DNA of 64,000 nucleotides. Source: Sphaerosporella brunnea. Its lineage: Eukaryota; Ascomycota; Pezizomycetes; Pezizales; Pyronemataceae. The stretch is from contig VXIS01000076.1 of NCBI GenBank assembly GCA_008704415.1, positions 92,729 through 156,728 on the forward strand, written 5' to 3'. Each line of letters opens with the position of its first letter. The first letter of the stretch is position 1. Shown in pieces: positions 56,816 through 64,000 of this stretch. The position numbers and the translations under genes were made by a program. The notes under the pieces are model-generated. The model saw only the letters and a list, made by a program, of their open reading frames with translations, searched no databases and had not been told where the DNA came from.

Positions 56816-57940
56816 GGCCCGAGCATTCCGGAGGCGGACATATACAGACCCTCCCTAGCTCGGATAGGGAGGCCCCATTAGGGTCGGTTGAAGCCTGGCG
56901 GAGGCCCATCGGGGATAGGAGTTAAGGGGCGGGTAGTGTGGAGGAATTTCCTTTGTCCAGCATGGGCCTAGCGGCCAGTATCTGATGTATGATAACAATA
57001 TCAACAACAACAACAGCAGCCGTTTTTGTACCGCAAAGGTGCTGGTTTCAAGTTACGTTGCGTGAGAGTTCGTGAATGATAATCTTTTGGCGATGCGCGT
57101 GACTTCCGTGGGTTGCGTCGCGGTATGTGACAGCACACGCGTTAGCTCGCGGGTCCTTCGCAGCATAGAAAATGCCGCCGCGCTAAAGTGAGTCGGCTTC
57201 GAACGACCGAATGCAAGATGTCTCGGCCGCTAACATCAATTGGACGTCAGGCAACGACGGCTATATTGTCCTCAGCACAGTGTTCAGGGCCATCTCCAGC
57301 GTAGCCGTGTCAAAGCACCTTACGGGTGGAACTCCACTACTTAGCCACTGTTCACGGCCACAACCCAACTATGTAGTCGCATATTGGGGTGTCGCCCCCC
57401 CAGGGGCCAATGCCTTCAGTGGCCTCAGCAGTCGTTTTCTCCACGCCGATTGGCTTCTCGAAAATCTCCATCCGCGCAGGTTCGCCGGTCAGGTTGTGTT
57501 TTAGTGATAGTGCAACCAGCTTCTACCGCATCCACCCTAGAACTCCACGGGTGACTCGAGCATGTCTATTACGCCCACGGTGAGCTTCCCACGTAGTTTT
57601 CGGTTGCCGGGAGTGGATGCCTCCAGCGCTTGAATGCGTGCGTTTGTGAACTGAGGTCCAGCGTTGTCGGTGTTACAGTGTGGTGGGCCATGGCTTGCGA
57701 CAGTAAACACAAGCGTAGATACGGAGCAGCTCCTTCTCACACTGCGCTAAATCTCTCAGACAGCAAAACCATCGGCGAAAGGGTACTGCCGAAGCCGCCG
57801 CAAGGCCCTCTCAGGATCCGACGACTCCTTTTTTGAAAGAGTTCTACGTTTTGCCCTGTACACGCCAAACTATCACCGCCTAGATGAGAGCTGAGATCAT
57901 GGGACAATGATTCGAGCAATACGCACCACAAGCTATTCCT
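56816..57940. other. nothing recognised
   Basis: Short frames without motifs. CAA/CAG microsatellite at 57000-57022. Confidence 0.4.
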
Positions 57941-57944
57941 CGCG

Positions 57945-58240
57945 TGTAATCTTGGCGTAATGTGTGGCACATCGCATCACTGGTATGTAATCTTGGCGTA
58001 AAAACCTGCACAAACTATCACTCGTATGTAATCTTGGCGTTAACACCTGCACAGACGATCACTCGTATGTATTCTTGGCGTAATTACCTGCACAACTATC
58101 ACTCGTATGTAATCTTGGGGTCAACACCTGCACAGACGATCACTCGTATGTAATCTTGGCGTAATTACCTGCACAACTATCACTCGTATGTAATCTTGGG
58201 GTCAACACCTGCACAGACGATCACTCGTATGTAATCTTCG
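57945..58240. repeat. TGTAATCTTGGCGTAA tandem repeats, dimeric unit
   Basis: Seven to eight units of about 40-43 bp: ATCACTCGTATGTAATCTTG, then GCGTAATTACCTGCACAACT or GGGTCAACACCTGCACAGAC. The two variants alternate, giving an 84-bp higher-order repeat. Related units occur at 58830-58925 beyond a MITE. Confidence 0.85.
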
Positions 58241-58251
58241 CCTGCTATTAT

Positions 58252-58826
58252 GTACCCCATCTACTCGACTATAACACATACCGCTATCTGGTGCAACATA
58301 GAGTTCCCGAGATCTCGCTTCTAAGCGAAAACCTCCACATATAAAATCGCCACCCACAGCGAATGGAAGTCGCGCAACCGGTCGTCGAGAACACACTGGC
58401 ACGCTCTAGCTCTGCGGAGAACTCTCCTCGGCGGTGGTCCCAGACGGTTTGGGGTTTGGTCCTCACGCGGCCCACTTTGCTGGCCCGGAGTTTGGTTCTG
58501 ATTGCCGGTGCGGCCGCGCCCATCATGATATCCACTCGGCATTTTATCCAGCGTTCAGCGGTCGGGTGTTTGCAGCCCGGGGTTTGCGAAGCGATGTGAT
58601 GCTGTGGAGGACTGTACGCTGTGAAGGATTACTCGCTGTTGAGGATTGCACGTCGCGCCATTTGATGGTGAGCTCACAGCCGGCACTCGCGCGTCATCAC
58701 CACCATCGTGGCGATTGATTTTGTGCGCCCGACGTCTGAATTCACACTCTCGGTTACAACCAAGATCTCGGGAACTCTATATTTCCCCAGATAGCGGTAT
58801 CTGTTATAGTCGAGTGGATGGGGTAC
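58252..58826. mobile_element. 575-bp MITE with about 70-bp terminal inverted repeats
   Basis: GTACCCCATCTACTCGACTA (58252) and its inverse TAGTCGAGTGGATGGGGTAC (58826) start inverted repeats that extend through ACCGCTATCTGG and TAGAGTTCCCGAGATCT. It lies within the tandem array of TGTAATCTTGG units. A clear target duplication was not found. The interior has no transposase. Confidence 0.75.
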
Positions 58827-59159
58827 TCCAATGTAATCTTGGCGGAATCTTGGCGTAATGTCTGGCACATGGTATCATCACCCGTATATGAGCTGGGCGT
58901 AATAACATGCACATACAGTCACCCGCACGCAACCTTCGCTTACTGTTACGCACTCTAAGCCGGACTGTCCTATTGCGTATCCTGCCAAGAAGTTTACCGC
59001 ACCGCAATACCGCGCACGCGCTGCGTCTACGACGCCGCTTGGGTGATGAAGGCTGGAATTTGACGTTTTTTTTTTCGGTAATTATGCTGCATACCTCCGT
59101 CCGAGGTTCAAATTTGCAGGATACCCCCGCCCCAAAAACGTATGTAGGATACCCCCCAA
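58827..59159. other. array remnant and unassigned sequence
   Basis: 58830-58925 repeats AATCTTGGCG/GGGCGTAATAACATGCAC units. The rest is unassigned. Confidence 0.5.
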
Positions 59160-59890
59160 CTATTTTGCAGTCTTGCCCTTGCCACTACGCTCTGCACGTG
59201 TTTTGATGCTCTTCGACGACGAGGATTGCTTTGTAGCGGTGGTGCGAGTCTTTAAGCTAGTTCGGATACCGGTGCGAGACTTATTCTCCTGCAGAGGCTT
59301 CGTTTTGCCTGGACGCGCTCTGTTTGCACCATCAGTGGAGCTGTCGGCTTCTTGTCGCATGTGCTTGCCAGTGGCTCAGCCTGCCACTGGACGTATTTGT
59401 TGTGATTCGGCCAGCTCTGACTCAACAGGAGATGACTTCTTTGGTGCGGAGCTACCAGGTTTGGGACAGGCTGATAGTTATAGCGATGGTGATGCGGATG
59501 GTAATGCGGATGGCGATGCGGATGGCGTCCTGTTCACTTTCTTGGTCGGGGAATAGACCATGCTCGCAGCCTTCCGTGCGTGTGCCCCAGTGGCAGTAGC
59601 TGCGCAGTACAGCTCGTCCAGCTCATCAGAATTTGCCAGTCTATGCTTTCTGAATTTTGTCCCACCGGGGTGCTTCTGCGCATAGCTCGTCCACACGTCA
59701 TCCGGGCATGTCGGGATTGGACCTCCTCCTCCTCCCCCTCCTCCACCTCCCCCTACATTCCCACCTCCTCCTCCTCCTCCTCCTCCTCCTCCTCTTCCTG
59801 CTCCTCGGCCTCCTCATCCTGATCGCTCATGCGGTGCTTAGGCTCTGACTCAGAGCTAGGTGCGCTTGCATCTCGCTTCTTTTGGGCCAT
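59160..59890 (-). pseudogene. Harbinger Myb/SANT-like DNA-binding protein, frameshifted
   Basis: Starts MAQKKRDASAPSSESEPKHR and enters a glutamate run encoded by (GAG)n. The protein-like continuation is one base out of frame, where the purine microsatellite reads as a glycine run and then PTCPDDVWTSYAQKHPGGTK, FRKHRLANSDELDELY and CAATATGAHA. This resembles the W..Y...HP..K.FR...L...D.L..L..G..ATG end of the Myb/SANT-like domain of the second Harbinger protein. Further shifts lead to KPGSSAPKKSSPVESELAES and a basic tail with KTRTTATKQSSSSKSIKTRA. Normally it binds the TIRs and imports the transposase. Here it is broken, apparently by slippage in the microsatellite. Confidence 0.6.
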
Positions 59891-60188
59891 TGTGACGTAC
59901 GGCAAGCCGACTGGGACTAATTAGTTCTATGACACGGGCGCTGGACGGGAGAGCTTACTTTCTCTGTATATTAAGGTAGTCAGTGATGGGTGTTTGAAGC
60001 GGGCGTGCGGTGGTGGTGGTGTTGGGGTGTGGCGCACGACTTGATGTCACCCGATGTTGCCAAACGCCGTTCACCTGCTATTGACGTCGCTTGTGGAATC
60101 AAGGGAAATGGGAAATTCTCACATGTGGGAATTCACTGCAGGCGAAAATAACCGAGTTTTCTTTCCTGTCGGGCAGCCAAACGGGGCC
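59160..60188 (-). mobile_element. PIF/Harbinger remnant with Myb/SANT-like gene
   Basis: GGCCCCGTTTGGCTGCC begins at 60188 on the minus strand next to TTA (60189-60191), the same terminus as the MITE at 30414-31199, and the following 200 bp are related. The gene starts at ATG 59890. The other inverted end is not visible, so the 3' side is truncated. Confidence 0.65.
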
Positions 60189-60611
60189 TTAAGCGATAAT
60201 ACGGCCTGAAACTCCGATATACCGAGATTACGCGGCATATAGACGTCCGTGTCATAGCGACTTGAAGCCCAGCGGACGTGGGCCCGGAGTTCTAGGATTC
60301 TTATATCTACGGGTTTAGAAAGCCAGATGCCTACCCGCTACGAGACCAGGAAGCCACGCGATCCCTAGAAATGGACGCCTACGTGCCGAGAACCCGGGGA
60401 GGCCGGTATACCCTCCACCACGGAGACTGGTTCCCAGCATGACCGCCAACCGGGCATCATGCGTATACCTGGCGCTCAGATAAACTCAATGAGTGATACA
60501 GCTTCTGTGCTGTAGGCTAGCGGCTTTTACGATGCCTGGTGAGGTATATGGCGACCGGCGACAGGAGACTCAGCGCCGGCCGGAAACTGTGCGAAATCCA
60601 ATGGCTCAAAC

Positions 60612-61622
60612 TAGTGTTGCGCACGAGCGGAGTCGAGTCGAGCTCGGGGTAGCCTCGAGTCCGCTCGAATCGTGAGCCCGAAGCCGGGGCAGCATGAGCG
60701 CGAGCTAAAGCTCGAGTTCGCCATATAAAATCACATTTTGACGCCTGCGGGAGGACAATGTAGATTATCTATGAGCGTATAAAGATCGCAGATCAATCGG
60801 ATAATTCCGAGAGACTCACGAGGAGTTCAGCGCAGCTTCGACGTCCGATTGAACACTCTCCGCTGCATCATGGTTATTCTGAGCGGTGTCTATAGTTCCA
60901 CCAGTCCGCGCTGGTTCTTTCTCCGCCTCTTCATATGTAATCTCGTCCCATTCTTGCAAGAGTCAGGAATCGGTGCTCATTGAGCTTCCACCAGTGAAGG
61001 GGGTCGGTCTTTAAGTCCACGGGGGTTCGCATAAATAACGTGTAGTCTCTGATGCCTCCATTGTGCCTGAAGCGTTGTTTGTAGCCTGCACTCGTCGTCT
61101 AATGTTGCCAAACATTGCAGCAGGATCTTCATCAACTTGAACGCTTCGAAGGTGAGTGTTTTTAATTGTTTCCACCGAGCCGCGCCTAAAGTTGTCCTCC
61201 AGAATAGACTCCAAACGTGCACGGGTCACCCCTACTGATGCGGATGACTACCAGGCAGCTCCTTACCCCAAGGTCCACTGAGCTCTTTGTTGAATGCTCG
61301 CATCGCATCTTCTTCCACACGTGTGCTGAGCGCTGGCTGTTGGTTGGCTGACATCCGTCAGGTTGTCCGAGGGAAGTTGGGGTTTTGGCGTTGGGACGGG
61401 GAGCGAGGGGTGGCGGGGAGCGGGGTGGTTGTAGGACGGGGAGTCAAGGTACCGGCGGCGAAACCTCGTGCTATCTAGAAAGCTCGAATGACTCGAGTGC
61501 GACCCGAGCTCAAACATTTTTCGATCGAGCGCACTCGAGCACAAAAATACATAGACTCGAGCGGGCTCGTGCGCGCCGCCCGGGCGTTGGGCTCGAGCCG
61601 GCTCCGCTCGTGCGCAACACTA
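60612..61622. mobile_element. hAT-type element with 20-bp TIRs
   Basis: TAGTGTTGCGCACGAGCGGA and its exact inverse at 61622 bracket 1011 bp. Flanking octamers GCTCAAAC and CCTCAAAG agree in 6 of 8, an aged duplication. The ends continue into GAGTCGAGCTCG-type words. The interior frames (61222-60977 -, 61544-61263 -) have no recognised transposase domain. Confidence 0.75.
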
Positions 61623-62236
61623 CCTCAAAGTGCGGAGCCACAATTCCGACTGACGTATGTGAGTGCATGATGATGGTGCACCGGCGCCATTAATTGGTGG
61701 TGCGCGCACCGTGTGCGGTCTGTGTCCAAGGGGAGTCGAGGACACCCCACCGCGGAATGACGAAACTAGGATCCGGGAAGCAGTGATAAACTCCATGACG
61801 GCAATCTCGCGATATCAAATGACGATTCAGACCCAACGGAGGCCATGCTTTCAAGCCGCAGCAGCCACCGAACACCTCGGTTCATGCGGGGCAAGGCCCA
61901 AACTTTGCTGCGTGCAACGTTAGAAAAAATTGGCTTGGAGAATAGAGTGACGGTTAGGTGGTCGGGTGATGATTCGCACGTAAGAGTTACCATTCAACCT
62001 GATAAGCTAGGAACCGTGGTTGAAGACATCTCTGTTGGCCATCTAATACTCCGCCAGGGCTGATCGTCGGTTTACTTTTGAAAGGAATGAGCTCCTCAGT
62101 GTCAGTCATGTGCATATACTGGGCGCAGCCGTGGTGGCTTTGCCTTAGGTTTCCCGTGTGGCCATTGTGAACGCCGATTCAATCAAAACAAAGAGATATG
62201 TATCCCATCTACGCGTTCATAATACCCTCTGTTCTC
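61623..62236. other. nothing recognised
   Basis: Frames under 90 codons, no motifs. Confidence 0.4.
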
Positions 62237-62516
62237 AGATTTATCCCCCCATAGATGGATGGTTGTGGCTCCGCAGATGTCTTATGGCTTGTCCGGTTCA
62301 AACATAGCTGGAAGCTGTTTCTCTCAATGGAATGAGCTGAAACTCGCAAGTATACGGCATTGGAGGACGCTCTTTGTCCCTGTGTTGTCGGATTTATCCC
62401 CCATTGATGGATGTTGTGTGGGCTGGCCACGCAGATGTCCTATGGCTGTCCGGATCAAAAATAGCTGGAAGCTGGTACTCTCAATGGAATGCGTTCAAAC
62501 TCGCAACTATAGGGCA
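62237..62516. repeat. 155-bp tandem duplication next to the gypsy LTR
   Basis: GATTTATCCCCC..GATGGATG, CGCAGATGTCYTATGGCT, AAATAGCTGGAAGCTG and TCTCAATGGAATG occur twice, offset by about 155 bp. The gypsy LTR begins directly after the second copy. Confidence 0.8.
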
Positions 62517-62518
62517 TT

Positions 62519-63030
62519 TGTAACCTTTTCGTGAGCTTATAAGATCCGCTATTTCACAGATGCAAATAAACTCAGAACCGTTTGTGTATCTGACTTGATA
62601 AATACCAAGAGAATACTCGCACTCAGGTCACTGATCAACTCAGTATTTATTGATGATAGTCGATACAATCTGGGCTGCTCGAAAGGCCGTATCGAAAGAA
62701 GAGAAAAGAATGAATGTAGGAAAAGCTCGTAGCTTTTATAGCCAACGATGCTGAGTACATCATGTGATAACAATCTGGTGGCAAATTCGAAACTAAGGAA
62801 AGAATGGTCTAGAAGACCTGCAAGTCTGCCTTGTGGAAACTAGAAGATTCCAAAGTGACGTAGCATCGAAGGGGCTAGAAAGTGCTAGAAACATGGTGAT
62901 AAAACATAGTAAAGAAAGTAATGGAAACTCGTAGAATGCTGTTATCATACCATCGTTACTGCCTTATAGTTTTATATCTTAGTAAGGAAATACGTAAGAA
63001 AGAAACCATAGTAAGTGTAATAATCTTACA
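62519..63030 (-). repeat. gypsy 3' LTR
   Basis: In element orientation it begins TGTAAGATTATTACACTTAC after a purine tract (AAGGGGAAG) and ends GGTTACA, so TGTAA...TTACA are the inverted tips; 512 bp. It contains TATAAAAGC (about 62735) and AATAAA (62645-62650) in sense order, the expected promoter and polyadenylation signals. Confidence 0.8.
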
Positions 63031-63057
63031 CTTCCCCTTAAAAAACAGTTGAAACAG

Positions 63058-64000
63058 TTACTCACGTAAATCAAAAACGGAAGAAGCAATAGATGACATA
63101 GGAGAAGAACAGAAAGAATCATCAGAAGGAAAGAAAAAATCGGGAGGAAGAGTGACTGCGGTGGAGGTGTAGTCCTGGGTCCTCTTCGAAAGGAATTCCT
63201 GGATGGAATCTGCGCCAGTGTTGCGTACATTCTCATCAGGTTCCCAAGAGTTGTTTTCAGGTCCATAATTCTCCCAAGAGATATACCAGTAATCGATACC
63301 GTTAATCTTCTTGTGGTCGAGAATCTCCTTGATGTTGTAGAGAGTGTGGTCGTCTTCTTCTTCGTCATCGTAGCTGGAGGGAGGAGGCGGAATTGTCTTG
63401 TCTGAAATTCGCTGGAAGAGCTTGAGTTTGTCCTGGGCGAAGATGGGATAAACACGCTTGTTCTTGGGGAGTTCAAGTGTGCAGTTGCCTGTATCCTCAT
63501 CGACTTTTGTGATCCTGTAGGGCCCTTCCCAAACTTCCATAAGCTTCCTAACCTTGCCCTTCCCTCGAGAACGTCTCTTGTAAAACACCCATTGTCCAAC
63601 CTGAAGTTGAACCTTAGGATTCCTACGCTTGGCAGCAATGCTTGCCTGGCGGTGACGTGCTGCCAGCAATGCATCTCGAGCCACAGCATTGTTGATCTTT
63701 TGCTGCTCGAGGTACTCATTGACTGCAGGGACATTCGAATCGAATTCAACTGGTAAAATGCGAGGGATATGACCAAATTGAACTTCGTGAGGGGTACGCT
63801 TGATGGTGGTGGAAGGAGAGTGGTTGAAGGCGTGCTCAACACGCCAGAGATGACGAGACCAGTCTGCCTGTTTGTTGTTGGTGAAAATCCGAAGCATTTG
63901 AGCGATGGTACGGTTGGCCCGCTCCACTTGTCCATTGGTGTTTTGATGGAAAGCGGTGGCCATGAGGAGGTCAGTACCAATCTGCTTGTGGAGTCCTTGC
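63058..64000 (-). CDS. Ty3/gypsy pol, integrase C-terminus with chromodomain (partial)
   Basis: The frame is open to the window edge; the first visible residues are QGLHKQIGTDLLMATAFHQN, then TNGQVERANRTIAQMLRIF with the final catalytic Glu of the integrase core. A GPY/F-like module follows (KLMEVWEGPYRITKVDEDTG). Then comes a proline/acidic linker and a chromodomain (LYNIKEILDHKKINGIDYWY, ISWENYGPENNSWEPDENV) with the aromatic cage positions Y, W and Y/W. The last 60 residues are Ser/Pro-rich to the stop at 63058. Chromodomain integrases (chromoviruses) target heterochromatin through histone H3 methyl-lysine. No frameshift is visible in this part, so this may be a young copy. The 3' LTR follows 27 bp downstream. 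Confidence 0.92.
   Translation of the reverse strand, partial: QGLHKQIGTDLLMATAFHQNTNGQVERANRTIAQMLRIFTNNKQADWSRHLWRVEHAFNHSPSTTIKRTPHEVQFGHIPRILPVEFDSNVPAVNEYLEQQKINNAVARDALLAARHRQASIAAKRRNPKVQLQVGQWVFYKRRSRGKGKVRKLMEVWEGPYRITKVDEDTGNCTLELPKNKRVYPIFAQDKLKLFQRISDKTIPPPPSSYDDEEEDDHTLYNIKEILDHKKINGIDYWYISWENYGPENNSWEPDENVRNTGADSIQEFLSKRTQDYTSTAVTLPPDFFFPSDDSFCSSPMSSIASSVFDLRE

Overview
The window looks like a gene-poor, transposon-packed stretch of a fungal genome, most likely a basidiomycete (inference). Three things point that way: spliceable genes with 48-64 nt introns that end in CTGAC-type branch sites and CAG; a dense mix of hAT, Tc1/mariner, PIF/Harbinger, Ty1/copia, Ty3/gypsy (chromodomain), Helitron-helicase and SINE remnants; and DDE endonuclease ends of a type common in fungi. 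No bacterial operons, Shine-Dalgarno sites, CRISPR array or rRNA genes are visible.

The most interesting content is a four-member paralogous family: copy 1 at 18597-20486 (-), pseudogene copy 4 at 39731-41654 (+), copy 2 at 46554-47819 (-) and copy 3 at 54746-56396 (-). Each has a tiny first exon (18-44 codons, Q/E-rich helix), a short phase-2 intron at the same place, and a second exon whose core follows the layout of a ubiquitin-specific protease (USP): a Cys-box-like GL...TNALLQ..LFCVP.LRRLL, a CxxH...CxxC zinc ribbon, a GILLVQPS strand, a His-box-like region and a final LLFYV. The catalytic Cys, His and Asp positions are all replaced. I therefore read it as a family of catalytically dead USP-like proteins with rapidly changing, repeat-built C-terminal tails.

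Layout. 0-18.5 kb: decayed reading frames of unknown origin, an hAT element with perfect 8-bp target duplication (2067-3185), a foldback MITE (9142-9388) and a GC-rich stretch without recognisable genes. 18.6-20.5 kb: copy 1. 20.6-25.2 kb: satellites and hAT pieces. 25.3-27.2 kb: a complete but gutted copia element. 27.2-33.5 kb: a 62-bp minisatellite invaded by nested hAT, Harbinger and solo-LTR insertions. 33.4-38.2 kb: satellite plus a Tc1/mariner element with perfect 54-bp inverted ends. 38.2-42.9 kb: copy 4, broken by an unrelated coiled-coil ORF, and a 1-kb hAT. 44-48 kb: hAT and Helitron-helicase remnants, then copy 2. 48.6-54.1 kb: hAT and Tc1 remnants, a SINE, and a reading frame split by a 974-bp element with a 3-bp duplication. 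54.7-56.4 kb: copy 3. 56.7-64 kb: tandem repeats, MITEs, a Harbinger Myb-like gene remnant, another hAT and the 3' end of a chromodomain gypsy element that runs off the window.

Apart from the USP-like family and possibly the split gene at 52.7-54.1 kb, nearly everything recognisable is mobile-element derived, so cooperation between genes can only be proposed within the USP-like family. Its members share promoter motifs (AACCCTA teloboxes, and an iterated GCACTTGCCAGCGACCAACT element in copies 2 and 4) and may be co-regulated.
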